Shown: piece after piece, positions 26,346 through 35,560 of the stretch
Layout of the letters: every line of letters starts with the position of its first letter
How positions within the stretch are numbered: the first letter of the stretch is position 1
Source: Acidimicrobiia bacterium
GTDB taxonomy: Bacteria; Actinomycetota; Acidimicrobiia; Acidimicrobiales; CATQHL01
DNA length: 39,591 nucleotides
Assembly (NCBI GenBank): GCA_009840735.1
Contig: VXNF01000082.1
Coordinates: 1 to 39,591 of the forward strand
Reading direction: 5' to 3'
The notes under the pieces: model-generated
Told to the model about the DNA's origin: nothing
What the model saw: the letters and a program-made list of their open reading frames with translations, nothing else
Database searches by the model: none
Made by a program: the position numbers and the translations under genes

Positions 26346-27884
26346 ATGAGTCCCACCGTGCCGGTGCGTGCCGCGGTCGTTTCGCCCTACTGGACGTTCT
26401 GGGAGGCCAGCGCCGGAGGCGCGGGGCTGCGGGAGGATCGCCGGACGCTGCTGGCCGAGGCAACCGCCGCACTTGGCGCCGCGCTGGCGGCCCAGCAGCA
26501 CGGGATTCCGCCGACCGACGGGGCTGCCGAGGCTGCCGGGGCTGCCAGCAACGAACTGGAGTTGGCCTGCGCCGGGCTGCTGGACACGCCGGAGACAGCC
26601 GCCGCCCTAGCCGACGGCGTCGCCGGTGACCTCGATGTCATCGTCGTGGTGATCTGCATGGCGGCACCCTCCACGCACGGCTTGGCGTTCCTGGACCGCT
26701 TCTCGGGCGTGCCGGTGGTGATCTGGTCGCTGCAGCGCTCCCGCAACATCCGGGCGGGCTTCGACGCCTCCGACATCACCTCCGCCGGAACCGCCGTGGG
26801 CACCCCACAGCTGACCAACATGCTGGCCCGGGCGGGACGGCCCCACGAGATCGTCGTCGGGGCGCTGCACGACGCGAGCTGCCACAGGCGGCTCGCCCGA
26901 GCCGTGAGGGCGTCAGCAACGGCGAGCGCTCTGGGGCGGGCGCGGATCGCCCGCGTCGGCCAACCCCCGGCGGGCTACGCGTGCGTGGACACCGACGCCG
27001 AAGCGTTGCGGCGGGCCACCGGCATCGAATTGGTGGAGGTAGACCCAGCGGCGTTGCGCCGACGCATCGTCACGGTGCCGAGCGAGGTCACCGAACGCCT
27101 CGCAGCAGAAGCCGAGTCGGCGGCGGACATTGCAGCAGACCTCCTCGCAGACGTTCCGGGCGATCCCGGCGCCAGCGGGCTGGCCGCCAGCTCGGCCGGG
27201 CGGCGCTCGCTGGCCGCGGCTGCAGCGCTGGAAGCGCTGGACGATGAGCTGGGCGTCGCCGCCGGTGCAATGAACTGCCATGTGCCTGAGCTCCGCTTCG
27301 GCGCCGACGTGGGCATCGCCCCCTGCTACGGGCTCGGCCGGGAGACCAGCCGGGGCGTCCCGTGGACCTGCGCCGGCGACGTGCTGACCGCTGTCGCCAT
27401 GCTCGTCGGTCGCCGTCTCGGCGGCGCCGCCCTGTACCACGAGCTGGAGGTCATCGACTTCGACACCGGCGAGGTGGCCATCGCCAACTCCGGCGAGCAC
27501 GACCTGGCCTGGTGCCCTCCCGGCGTGCGGCCCCGCCTGCAGCCCAACCCGTGGTACCGCGACGACCCGCTGACCGGCGCCAGCATCTGGTTCGAGCTGC
27601 CGCCCGGGCCGGCCTCCCTCATCGGCTTCACCCCCCATGCGGCGGAGCCCAGCGGCTACCGCTTCGTCGTGGCCGAGGGCCACATCACCGAGCGCTCACT
27701 CCCCCAGAGCCCCACCGTCGGCGGCACCTTCCGCTTCGCCGGCGACGCCGGCGTGGGCGAGTCTTGGCGCGCTTGGGCAGCAGCCGGCGTCAACCACCAC
27801 AGCGCCGCCAGCCCCGGGCACCTCGCCGCCGACGTGGCCACAGTCGCCCGCTACCTCAAGGTCGGCTGCGCCCAGGTCTCCTGA
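26346..27884 (+). CDS. L-fucose/L-arabinose isomerase-like protein with an altered conserved motif
   Basis: A 512-residue protein that follows the fucose/arabinose isomerase superfamily. The middle segment QLTNMLARAGRPHEIVVG, the segment RETSRGVPWTCAGDVLTAVAMLV, and the C-terminal GVNHHSAASPGHLAADV match the order of conserved blocks in that family. In the family the CxGD block usually carries a metal-binding Glu (CEGD); here it is Ala343 (CAGD). The following acidic position is in YHELEVIDFD. The isomerase activity may therefore be lost or altered, or another acidic residue may substitute. No clear ribosome site precedes the ATG. It stands alone between the DUF4143 fragment and the membrane hydroxylase; sugar catabolism genes follow 4 kb later. 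Confidence 0.7.
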   Translation: MSPTVPVRAAVVSPYWTFWEASAGGAGLREDRRTLLAEATAALGAALAAQQHGIPPTDGAAEAAGAASNELELACAGLLDTPETAAALADGVAGDLDVIVVVICMAAPSTHGLAFLDRFSGVPVVIWSLQRSRNIRAGFDASDITSAGTAVGTPQLTNMLARAGRPHEIVVGALHDASCHRRLARAVRASATASALGRARIARVGQPPAGYACVDTDAEALRRATGIELVEVDPAALRRRIVTVPSEVTERLAAEAESAADIAADLLADVPGDPGASGLAASSAGRRSLAAAAALEALDDELGVAAGAMNCHVPELRFGADVGIAPCYGLGRETSRGVPWTCAGDVLTAVAMLVGRRLGGAALYHELEVIDFDTGEVAIANSGEHDLAWCPPGVRPRLQPNPWYRDDPLTGASIWFELPPGPASLIGFTPHAAEPSGYRFVVAEGHITERSLPQSPTVGGTFRFAGDAGVGESWRAWAAAGVNHHSAASPGHLAADVATVARYLKVGCAQVS

Positions 27885-27957
27885 ACAGCTATCTTGACGG
27901 GTGCGACGCCGCGGCGCTCAACGTGAGCGCGACTCGGTCGCGGGCTGAGGCAGGCAC

Positions 27958-28965
27958 ATGACAGACGTGAAGAGTCCTGCGCCGGAGCGGCGCGGTGATT
28001 GGATCCCCGACGAGCCGATCGACTTCGCGCCGATCTTCGTCTGGCCCCCTGAGCCCCGCAAGTTGCTCAAGTACCTGTTCGGCTGGGGCGGGTTCCTCTG
28101 GCCGTGGCGGATTGTCTGGCTCGGCTTGGCGATCGGGTCGTGGTACTGGCTGTCACCGAGCCTTGCCGAGGCCCGCAGCCTGGAATTCGGCTGGATCGCT
28201 GCGATCTTCATCCGGAACCTCGTGTTCATCTGGCTCATCGCAGGCGGCATCCACCTTGTCCTGTACACGCTGAAGCTGCAGGGAACCGACCTCAAGCACG
28301 ACCCGAGGTGGCTCGCCGTGCGCCGCCGGAGGTTCCTCTTCAAGTCTCAGATCCGCGACAACGTGTTCTGGAGCTGCGTCAGCGGCGTGACGATCTGGAC
28401 CGCCTGGGAGGTGCTGTTCCTCTATGGCTACGCGCACGGGTGGGTGCCGTACCTGGGCTGGTCGGACAACCCAACCCTGTTCGTGCTGATGTTCCCGGTA
28501 GTGGTGATCTTCCGCAAGATCCACTTCTACTTCACTCATCGGCTGCTGCACTGGCAGCCGCTGTACCGCAGCGCCCACTACCTGCACCACAAGAACACCA
28601 ACCCCGGACCGTGGTCCGGCATGGCCATGCACCCCATCGAGCACCTCATCTACCTGAGCTCGGTCGTCATTCACTTCGTGGTGGCGTCGCACCCCGTCCA
28701 CATGATGTTCAACATCTTTGAGACCGCCTTGGCGCCCGCGCACGGCCACACCGGCTTCCACGGCAAGACTGTCAAGGGCAGGCTGCCGGTGGGCGACTAC
28801 TTCCACTGGCTGCACCACCGCTACTTCGAAGGCAACTACGGCGAACTGACGATCCCGCTAGATCGCTGGTTCGGCACGTTCCGCGACGGCCCCGAAGCGT
28901 ACGAGGCCGAAGCCAACCGACCCACCGAACGCCACTACGCCCTAGCCAGCGAGGAACCCGGCTGA
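27958..28965 (+). CDS. Sterol desaturase/fatty acid hydroxylase family membrane protein
   Basis: A 335-residue integral membrane di-iron enzyme. Histidine boxes are H194-x3-H198 (HRLLH), H207-x2-HH (HYLHH, 207-211), H225/H229 (HPIEH) and H283-x2-HH (HWLHH, 283-287), the standard set for this family. About four hydrophobic helices lie at residues 45-65, 80-105, 137-157 and 172-190. It should hydroxylate or desaturate a lipid or sterol-like substrate at the inner membrane using O2 and an external reductase, which is not encoded here. The ATG at 27958 has a GAGG site upstream. It lies 73 bases after the isomerase-like gene and may be co-transcribed with it. Confidence 0.9.
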   Translation: MTDVKSPAPERRGDWIPDEPIDFAPIFVWPPEPRKLLKYLFGWGGFLWPWRIVWLGLAIGSWYWLSPSLAEARSLEFGWIAAIFIRNLVFIWLIAGGIHLVLYTLKLQGTDLKHDPRWLAVRRRRFLFKSQIRDNVFWSCVSGVTIWTAWEVLFLYGYAHGWVPYLGWSDNPTLFVLMFPVVVIFRKIHFYFTHRLLHWQPLYRSAHYLHHKNTNPGPWSGMAMHPIEHLIYLSSVVIHFVVASHPVHMMFNIFETALAPAHGHTGFHGKTVKGRLPVGDYFHWLHHRYFEGNYGELTIPLDRWFGTFRDGPEAYEAEANRPTERHYALASEEPG

Positions 28966-29062
28966 GGGTCGGCGCCTTATCCATCTGCAACCTCCGGTAC
29001 GAATATCCTGCATTCCACGGCCCAACTGACCTGCAAATTGTGGGTTAGATGATGGGGCGCGC

Positions 29063-29068
29063 TAGATT
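29063..29068 (+). promoter_or_regulatory. Putative -10 box of a leaderless transcript
   Basis: TAGATT ends six bases before the ATG at 29075. This matches the actinobacterial arrangement in which transcription begins at the A of the start codon. No Shine-Dalgarno sequence lies upstream, which agrees with leaderless translation. Confidence 0.4.
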
Positions 29069-29074
29069 GCGAGC

Positions 29075-30361
29075 ATGGCGACGGTGAGCAGCAGCGGTCC
29101 GCTCACACCCCCCGGTTACCGGCAGCGGACAGCCGACGCCCTCATGGCCACGGCGTTGAGTAGTTCGCCCATCGTCGCAGTCGAGGGCGCTCGGGGGGTC
29201 GGCAAGTCCTGGACAAGCCTTCGGAATGCGTGCAGCGAGGTGCGGCTCGACCGGGACCGCAATGCGGCCGAGGCGGCGGCGTTGTGGCCCGCCAGAGTGC
29301 TCGAAGGCGCAAGACCGCGGCTGCTCGACGAATGGCAGCTCGCGCCGGGCCTGTGGAACGAGGCTCGCCACCTCGCTGATGCCCAGACAGGTCGGGGGCT
29401 GTTCATCTTCACCGGTTCGGCACATCCGCCCGACGATCGCACGCGGCATTCCGGCGCCGGCCGCGTGATGAGGGTGCGAATGCGGCCGATGTCGCTCGCC
29501 GAATCCGGAGAGTCGACCGGGGAGGCGTCGCTGAGATCTTTATTGGACGGCGCCGACTGCTTCGCAGGCACACCTCAGGCTTCGGACGCCGACGTTGTGG
29601 AGGCGCTCTGCCGGGGAGGCTGGCCGAGGCATCTCACGATGGGCACAGCGCAGGCACAGACACTGTGCCGCGCCTATCTGGCAGAGATCGCCCGAGTGGA
29701 CATTGCGAGGTTGGATGGCGCAAGGCACCGCCCCGAAGGTGTCATGAGGCTCTTGGAATCGCTGAGCCGCAACATCGCCACCGCTGCGGCAGCATCCACG
29801 CTCGCGGACGACATCGCCGGTGACGCTACACCGTCTCGCGACACCGTCGCGGACTACATCGAAGCCCTCAAACGGGTGTACGTGGTGGAGGATCTGCCAG
29901 CCTGGTCGGTGCATCTGCGATCTCGTGCGCGGCTACGACGGTCGCCCAAGCGCCATCTGGTGGACCCGTCGCTCGCCGCAGCGATCCTTGGTGCCGGTCC
30001 CGAGCGGCTGTGGCGGGACCCCGGATTCCTGGGACAGGCATTCGAGTCACTGGTTGTACGCGACCTACGGGTTTACGCGGAGGCAAACGAGGCATCCGTC
30101 TATCATTATCGCGACAGCAACGGCCACGAACTCGACGCTGTCGTTCAATGCTTCGATGGACGATGGCTGGCCGTGGAGGTCAAACTCGCGTCAGCTGATC
30201 GCATCGATGAAGCAGCTCGGTCGTTGAACGCCACCTGCGAGCAGATCGACTTCGGCCGGGTCGGCCCGCCCTCCAAGCGGCTGGTGATCACCCCGTCGGG
30301 GTACGGTTACGAACGGGCCGACGGCGTCACGGTAACACCCCTGACCTCACTCGGCCCCTGA
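29075..30361 (+). CDS. AAA-type ATPase with C-terminal DUF4143 domain
   Basis: A 428-residue protein. The N-terminal P-loop domain has Walker A GARGVGKS (38-45), Walker B with D85-E86 (RLLDEWQLAP) and a sensor segment FIFTGSA (111-115). From about residue 205 comes DUF4143, with the ELDAVVQ...LAVEVKL block (like a PD-(D/E)XK nuclease core) and the terminal GYGYERADGV...LGP. Such ATPases are widespread, often strain-specific and poorly characterised; some resemble archaeal ATPases linked to mobile DNA. It appears to be monocistronic and leaderless. A truncated paralogue lies 3 kb upstream. Confidence 0.88.
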   Translation: MATVSSSGPLTPPGYRQRTADALMATALSSSPIVAVEGARGVGKSWTSLRNACSEVRLDRDRNAAEAAALWPARVLEGARPRLLDEWQLAPGLWNEARHLADAQTGRGLFIFTGSAHPPDDRTRHSGAGRVMRVRMRPMSLAESGESTGEASLRSLLDGADCFAGTPQASDADVVEALCRGGWPRHLTMGTAQAQTLCRAYLAEIARVDIARLDGARHRPEGVMRLLESLSRNIATAAAASTLADDIAGDATPSRDTVADYIEALKRVYVVEDLPAWSVHLRSRARLRRSPKRHLVDPSLAAAILGAGPERLWRDPGFLGQAFESLVVRDLRVYAEANEASVYHYRDSNGHELDAVVQCFDGRWLAVEVKLASADRIDEAARSLNATCEQIDFGRVGPPSKRLVITPSGYGYERADGVTVTPLTSLGP

Positions 30362-30402
30362 CAGATCGCCGCCCCGGAGGAGAGGGCCGGTGCGGAGAGC
30401 CC

Positions 30403-30422
30403 GTCGACGCAAATTCGTCGAC
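30403..30422. terminator. Hairpin between convergent genes
   Basis: GTCGACG at 30403-30409 and CGTCGAC at 30416-30422 form a 7-base stem with loop CAAATT, between the stop of the AAA/DUF4143 gene (30361) and the stop of the convergent lactonase gene (30481). There is no T-run. Confidence 0.4.
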
Positions 30423-30480
30423 CGTGGCCCCGGCGACGATTCAGGAGACCGCCGTCGATCGTGCGACCGCTGTCACCGGC

Positions 30481-31368
30481 TCAGATTCGGTAGACGCGTT
30501 CGGCGTTGCGGGAGAACATCGCCTCCTGCTCGTCGTGGCTGAAGTCGGCAATGATCTGCCGGTAGGCGGTCACGACTTCGGAGTAGCTGGAGTACATGCG
30601 GTCCACCGGCCAGTTGGTGCCGAAGAATGAGCGCTCGACGCCGAACGCCTCGATGCAGCCCAGCACCCAGCGGCGGATGGAGTCCGTCGTCCAGTTGGTG
30701 CCGGCCATCTGGTGGCCCATCCCCAACCCGGAGATCTTGATGACGCAGTTCTCCGCCTCGGCTATGGCGTCCATGCCCGCCCGCCAGTTGGCGAAATACT
30801 CGTCATCGATGGCCTGGGGGAACCCGGCGTGGTCGAGGATCATCACGATGTTGGGGTACTTCTTGGCCAAGGCGCCGGCCTTGCCCATGTTCTCCCAGGT
30901 GCAGTCCAAGTCGTAGACCAAGTTGTACTTCTCCAACAGGGCGTAGCCCCGGTGGAAGGCCGGATCCACGAGATAGTCGCCTTGGGCGAAGTCCCGCAGC
31001 CCCCGGAACAGCGGGTACTCGCAATGGCGTGCGATGGTCTCCTCCACATCGGGGCTCTGCATACGGGCGTCGCCGGTGATGCCATGGGGCCAACCCACCG
31101 CTTCGGCCATCTCCGAGAGCCAGCGGGTCTCCTCGACCGGGTCGGCGGTGCCGATGGCGGCCTGCACGTGCACCGCCTTGGTCACCCCGCAGCCCTCGAT
31201 GTCGGCGAGGTACTCGTCAGGCGTGTACCGCCTCATGTCCTTCAGCGGGCGGATATCGCCGAGCTGCGGGTGGACGAAGTCGTCCTCCAGCCAGACCCAC
31301 GCCAGGGTGGGGTGCGGGCGGTCCCAGTAGTGGATGTGGGAATCCACGAAGGCCAGATCGCTGCTCAT
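30481..31368 (-). CDS. Amidohydrolase-family lactonase (sugar-acid lactone hydrolase type)
   Basis: A 295-residue TIM-barrel amidohydrolase of the COG3618 kind, which includes L-fucono-, L-rhamnono- and pyrone-dicarboxylate lactonases. The HxH is in FVDSHIHYWD, a conserved His is in VMILDHAGFP, and the C-terminal motif is FFGTNWPVDR, where Asn replaces the Asp of related families; G-x-N-x-P-V-D is common in this branch. A strong AGGAGG site precedes the ATG. It is the last gene of an operon with the sugar ABC importer, so it probably opens the lactone made by oxidation of the imported sugar. Confidence 0.82.
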   Translation of the reverse strand: MSSDLAFVDSHIHYWDRPHPTLAWVWLEDDFVHPQLGDIRPLKDMRRYTPDEYLADIEGCGVTKAVHVQAAIGTADPVEETRWLSEMAEAVGWPHGITGDARMQSPDVEETIARHCEYPLFRGLRDFAQGDYLVDPAFHRGYALLEKYNLVYDLDCTWENMGKAGALAKKYPNIVMILDHAGFPQAIDDEYFANWRAGMDAIAEAENCVIKISGLGMGHQMAGTNWTTDSIRRWVLGCIEAFGVERSFFGTNWPVDRMYSSYSEVVTAYRQIIADFSHDEQEAMFSRNAERVYRI

Positions 31369-31397
31369 GTGATCCTCCTAGGAGCGAGCTTCGAGAA

Positions 31398-32534
31398 CTA
31401 AGTGTCGGCGCTGGCGAGCCGGACGCGAATCCGGTCTACTGTCACGGCCCCGAGTAGCAGCGCGCCCTGCGCCACCTCGATCCAGAACGTCTGCACGTTC
31501 AGCTGGATGAGGCCGTTGCGGAGCACGCCGATGACCAACAGCGCGAGAACCGTGCCCAAGACGGTGCCGCTGCCTCCGTTGAGGCTGGCCCCGCCCAGGA
31601 TGACGGCGGTGAGGACTTGAAGCTCCCAGCCCAAGCCCGTGTTGATGGACTGCGAGCCCACCTGCGAGAGCCGGATCAGCCCCGCCAACCCGATCATCAG
31701 CCCGGACAGAACGAACCCGTAGGTGATGTAGCGCCGCACCCTGATGCCCGCCAATCGGGCTGCCTCCGGGCTGGCGCCGATGGCGTAGAGCGCCCGCCCG
31801 TAGACCGTGTAGCGCAGCATGCAGACGAACAGGAGCACCACCCCCGCGAAGATGAACACGCCGAGGGGGATGTTCCCCACCGGCCGCGAGCTACCGAGGG
31901 CGCCGAACTCGTTCATGCGCACCGTCTGGCCCTCACCCAGCACCTTGGTGAGCCCTCGCCAGACCGCCAGGGTTCCCAGCGTCGTGATGATGGAGTTGAG
32001 CCCCAGCCCGGTGACGAAGAAGGCGTTCATGCCGCCGACGACGAACATCGTGGCGATGGCAATGAAGATCGCCGCGACCACGCCGAGACCGAGGCCGTAG
32101 GTGGTGATCGTCGAGTCGGTGGCCGTCTGGGAGATGGCGGCCATCATTCCCACGATGCCTGCCCCCGACCCCACCGAGAGGTCAACTTGGCCTGCCACGA
32201 GCAGCAGCGTGGCGGGCATGGCGATGATGCCGATGGGGGCCATCGTTTGGAGGATGTTGACGATGTTGTCGTAGGTGAAGAAGAACTCCGAGCGGACGGC
32301 GAAGAAGATGCACAGGCCCGCTAGGACCAGGATCAGAGCCAGGGACTCCTGGATGTTCCCGAGGCGGGGGCGCGTCCCCATGATCCGCGCCACACGCCCG
32401 GCGTCCTGCTCGGTGCTCTCCCCGCGGCGCCCCCCGACCACATCGGCGGTCGTCGGAACGGCGCGCGCATCCCGTGCGCGACTCGATCCCTGAGGCTCGC
32501 TCGAACTCTCCCCAGTCATGTTGTCCTCAGCCAC
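31398..32534 (-). CDS. Sugar ABC transporter permease (RbsC type)
   Basis: A 378-residue inner-membrane permease of the ribose/xylose/AI-2 family. It has IGIIAMPATLLLVAGQVDLSVGS near residues 99-121, the FVTGLGLNSIITTLGT segment and AIGASPEAARLAGI coupling loop, and GLGWELQVLTAVILGGASLNGG. About nine to ten hydrophobic segments follow an unusually long hydrophilic N-terminus of roughly 60 residues. The start is GTG at 32534 with GGAGGA very close; ATG at 32519, with its own GAGGAC, is an alternative. It lies between the ATPase and lactonase genes of one operon. Confidence 0.92.
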   Translation of the reverse strand: MAEDNMTGESSSEPQGSSRARDARAVPTTADVVGGRRGESTEQDAGRVARIMGTRPRLGNIQESLALILVLAGLCIFFAVRSEFFFTYDNIVNILQTMAPIGIIAMPATLLLVAGQVDLSVGSGAGIVGMMAAISQTATDSTITTYGLGLGVVAAIFIAIATMFVVGGMNAFFVTGLGLNSIITTLGTLAVWRGLTKVLGEGQTVRMNEFGALGSSRPVGNIPLGVFIFAGVVLLFVCMLRYTVYGRALYAIGASPEAARLAGIRVRRYITYGFVLSGLMIGLAGLIRLSQVGSQSINTGLGWELQVLTAVILGGASLNGGSGTVLGTVLALLVIGVLRNGLIQLNVQTFWIEVAQGALLLGAVTVDRIRVRLASADT

Positions 32535-32591
32535 TGTTCCTCCGGTGCCGATACGTTGAGTCCGTCGATCTCGCTTGCGCTCTCGCTGCCG

Positions 32592-34100
32592 TCAGCCGCC
32601 GGCCAGCTCCAGCAGGGCGGGGGTGGTGATCTCGTCGCCCTCCAGTTCGGCCACGATGGCGCCCTTGGTCATGACGTACACCCGGTCGGCCACCTGGAAT
32701 GCCTCCTCGTAGTCCGAGGTCACCACCAGAACCCCCACGCCGCTGGAAGCCAGTTCGCGCAGGGCGCCGTAGATGTCTTCCCGGGCGCCCACGTCGACGC
32801 CGCGTGTGGGCTCCACGAGCACCAGCACGTCGCAGCGATTCTCCAGCCAGCGGGCCAACAGGACCTTCTGCTGGTTGCCGCCCGAGAGGGTGCCCATGAT
32901 CTGCTGGGGGTCGTTGCGGGAGCGGATGGAGAGCTTCTCGTGCCAGCGGTTGTAAGCCTCGGCCTCGGTGGCCTTGCGGATCCAGAAGCCGTAGCGGGCG
33001 AGACGCTGCCAGGACGCCACAGCCACGTTCTCGGCCACCGGACGCACCATGAATCCGCCTGCCGTCTTGCGTTCGGCGGGCAGGTAGCCGATGCCGGTGT
33101 TGACAGCTCCGATGGGGTGCTCGGGCGCGTCCGCGTCGCCCGCGCCGACCTGCAACGCGCCGCGGTCCACTCCACGCAAGCCGAAGGCCGTCTCGGCGAC
33201 CTCGCTGGCCCCCGACCCGAGCTTGCCGTAGAGGGCCACGACTTCGTGGGCGCCCACCTTCAGGTTCACATCGTCGAAGTAGTCCGAGGATCCGGCGTCG
33301 GTCCACTGCAGGACCGGGCGGTCGTCTTCGCCGTTGCCCACCGCGGCCGGACGCCCGAGCGCGCTGGCCCGGCGACCGATCATGGCCTCCACCATCGCCC
33401 GTCGATCCACCTCGCTGGTCGGCGCCACTAGCGCCGTCGAGCCGTCTCGCAGCACCTGCACGCGGTCCGATATGCGCTCCACCTCGTCGAGGCGGTGCGT
33501 GATGTAGACGAGCGCCGCGCCCTCAGCGCGTAGGCGCCGCACGAAGTCGAAGAGCACCTCGGCCTCGTGGAAGCTGAGGGCGGCCGTCGGCTCGTCCAGG
33601 ATCAGGACCCGGGCCTCGCGGCTCAACGCTCGGGCGATCTCGATGATCTGGCGCTCCCCGAGGCGCAGGTCGCCCACCGTCCGATCCGGATCGATGTCCA
33701 CCTCCAGCGCCTCCAGGATCGCCACGGCCCGACGCCGCACCTCCGCCCAGCGGACGAACCCCCGCGAGGCGGGCAGGCTGCCCATCGAGATGTTCTCTGC
33801 CACCGACAGGGTGGCCGCGTCCTGGAACTCCTGAGAGATGATTGCGACGCCCAGCTCGCGCGCCTCCCGGGAGGTCAAGCTGGCGTACTCGTTCCCGCCG
33901 ATGCGGATCGTTCCGGCGTCCGCGGTGTAGACGCCCGAGGCGATCTTGACGAGGGTCGACTTGCCTGCGCCGTTTTCGCCTAGCAGCGCCAGCACCGAGC
34001 CGCCGGTGGCGTCGAGGTCCACACCGTGGAGAACCTCGACGCCACCGAACGACTTGCGAACGCCGCGCGCCGCCAGGATCGGCTCCGGGGACTGCGCCAT
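32592..34100 (-). CDS. Sugar ABC transporter ATP-binding protein (double-domain, RbsA/MglA type)
   Basis: A 502-residue protein with two fused ATPase domains. Domain 1: Walker A GENGAGKST (41-49), signature LRLGERQIIEIARAL, Walker B VLILDEPTAAL. Domain 2: a degenerate Walker A (YGKLGSGASEVAE), the signature LSGGNQQKVLLARWL, and Walker B VLVLVEPTRGVDVG. As is usual in this family, domain 2 is probably catalytically weak. It energises import with the permease and the binding protein. The ATG at 34100 is 39 bases after the binding-protein stop. Confidence 0.94.
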   Translation of the reverse strand: MAQSPEPILAARGVRKSFGGVEVLHGVDLDATGGSVLALLGENGAGKSTLVKIASGVYTADAGTIRIGGNEYASLTSREARELGVAIISQEFQDAATLSVAENISMGSLPASRGFVRWAEVRRRAVAILEALEVDIDPDRTVGDLRLGERQIIEIARALSREARVLILDEPTAALSFHEAEVLFDFVRRLRAEGAALVYITHRLDEVERISDRVQVLRDGSTALVAPTSEVDRRAMVEAMIGRRASALGRPAAVGNGEDDRPVLQWTDAGSSDYFDDVNLKVGAHEVVALYGKLGSGASEVAETAFGLRGVDRGALQVGAGDADAPEHPIGAVNTGIGYLPAERKTAGGFMVRPVAENVAVASWQRLARYGFWIRKATEAEAYNRWHEKLSIRSRNDPQQIMGTLSGGNQQKVLLARWLENRCDVLVLVEPTRGVDVGAREDIYGALRELASSGVGVLVVTSDYEEAFQVADRVYVMTKGAIVAELEGDEITTPALLELAGG

Positions 34101-34139
34101 CCGGTCCGATCGCTCGCGACGCTCGCGGTCAGCGGGCTG

Positions 34140-35426
34140 TCAGCAGCCGCTCACCTCGTAGTAGTCGCCGATGTTCGCTGAGGTGATCTGCTGGTGCGGC
34201 GTGAACAACTGGCCGGCGATGCTGTTGCCCTCGATGGCGTTGATGATCGCCGGGAGCAGGATCGTGCCGTACCGCTCGGGGAAGTAGGCCACCGAGGCGA
34301 TGTAGTTCGGGTTGTTCTGCACTTCGCACCAGATGCTCGGGTCAGTGCCCTGGCCGGAGTAGTAGAGGTCGGAGTCCCGCCCGAGCGTGCGGGCTGCGGC
34401 GATGGCGCCGATGATTCCGTCCTCGTTGATGGCCACGACGGCGATGCGTTCGCCCGGCAGAGCCGGCAGCAGGTCGGTCAGCTGTTCCAGCGCCGGGTCG
34501 GTGCGGTCGGCGCCGTCCATGATCCGCTCGTTGACGATCGGGCAGTGCTCGGTGAAGCCGTCCCGGTACCCGCCCATCCGGTCGGTGTTCGCAGAGCCGG
34601 CGGCGGTGGACTCCAACGAGATGTACGCCGTGTAGTCGCAGTCGAAGTTCTCCTTGAAGTAAGCGCCGAGTGCGCTTCCGCCGAGGTAGCCGGCGTAGCG
34701 GTTGTTGGCGCCCATGAAGGACAGCTCGCACGGCGGCTGAACGATGTCGATGGCGATCACCGGGATGCCCTCGGGCAGCGCGGCGCAGATCTCCGGGCTG
34801 GAGTCCTCGAACACTTGGAAGTTCAGCACGCCCTCGACGCCCTGGACAGTGAAGTTCTGGGCGCATTCCAGCGCCTTGCCGGCGTCGATCTCGGAGTCGC
34901 AGAACAGCAACTCGACGCCCTGGCGCTCGGCCTCTTCCCTGATGCCGTCGGAGACCAGCTTCACGAACGGCACCGAATCGCCGAGGGAGATGTAGCCGAC
35001 CTTGTAGGCGGGGCGCTCGGCGGCGGCGGCTGCTGCCCTGGCTGCCTCGGCCTCGTCTTCAGCCCTTTGGGCCGCGGTGGCGGCGGCGTCCGCGTCGGCG
35101 CGGGCCTCCTCAGCCTCGGCGCGGGCGGCCTCAGCGGCGGCCTGTGACTCCGCGTCACCACTGGAGGCGGCCGCGGCCTCGGCGCGGGCGGCCTCTGCCT
35201 CGGCGGTCGCGGCCTCTGCCTCGGCCTGCGCGGCCTCCACGTCGGCCGCTGCCTGCGCAGCCTCCTGCCGTGCCGCTTCTGCGTCGGCCATGGCCGCGGC
35301 GGCCTCGGCCTCAGCGGCGGCGACCGCCTGCTGCGCGGCGGCGTCGTCGCCGTCGTCGCCGGCACAGGCGGCGGCCACGAGAGCCAGCGCGAAGGCCAGC
35401 GCCATCAGTCGTCGAGTTGCTTTCAT
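34140..35426 (-). CDS. Sugar ABC transporter substrate-binding lipoprotein with Ala-rich stalk
   Basis: A 428-residue lipoprotein of the ribose-binding (Peripla_BP_4) type. The signal ends in VAAAC with Cys21, the same lipobox at the same position as in the LivK-type protein at 14845. Residues 22 to about 137 are an Ala/Glu/Arg/Gln stalk (for example AAEAARAEAEEARADADAAA), and the binding domain starts at about residue 141 (YKVGYISLGDSVPFVKLVSDG). I chose the ATG at 35426 because it has a GGGAGA site and a proper signal; an in-frame extension of 71 residues upstream is not signal-like. It leads the sugar importer operon. A 6-deoxyhexose ligand is suggested by the divergent RhaM-type mutarotase. 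Confidence 0.92.
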   Translation of the reverse strand: MKATRRLMALAFALALVAAACAGDDGDDAAAQQAVAAAEAEAAAAMADAEAARQEAAQAAADVEAAQAEAEAATAEAEAARAEAAAASSGDAESQAAAEAARAEAEEARADADAAATAAQRAEDEAEAARAAAAAAERPAYKVGYISLGDSVPFVKLVSDGIREEAERQGVELLFCDSEIDAGKALECAQNFTVQGVEGVLNFQVFEDSSPEICAALPEGIPVIAIDIVQPPCELSFMGANNRYAGYLGGSALGAYFKENFDCDYTAYISLESTAAGSANTDRMGGYRDGFTEHCPIVNERIMDGADRTDPALEQLTDLLPALPGERIAVVAINEDGIIGAIAAARTLGRDSDLYYSGQGTDPSIWCEVQNNPNYIASVAYFPERYGTILLPAIINAIEGNSIAGQLFTPHQQITSANIGDYYEVSGC

Positions 35427-35560
35427 CGTGTTGATCTCCCTCTCCCGGGTCGTATCGATTCTGACTCTCCCGGACACCGCCCATGGGGGCCAGAGCCGCG
35501 GGTCAGCGTCACAGCGACGTGACGGCGCTTGAGCATAGATGATCGGCGCGGGGCCCCCAA

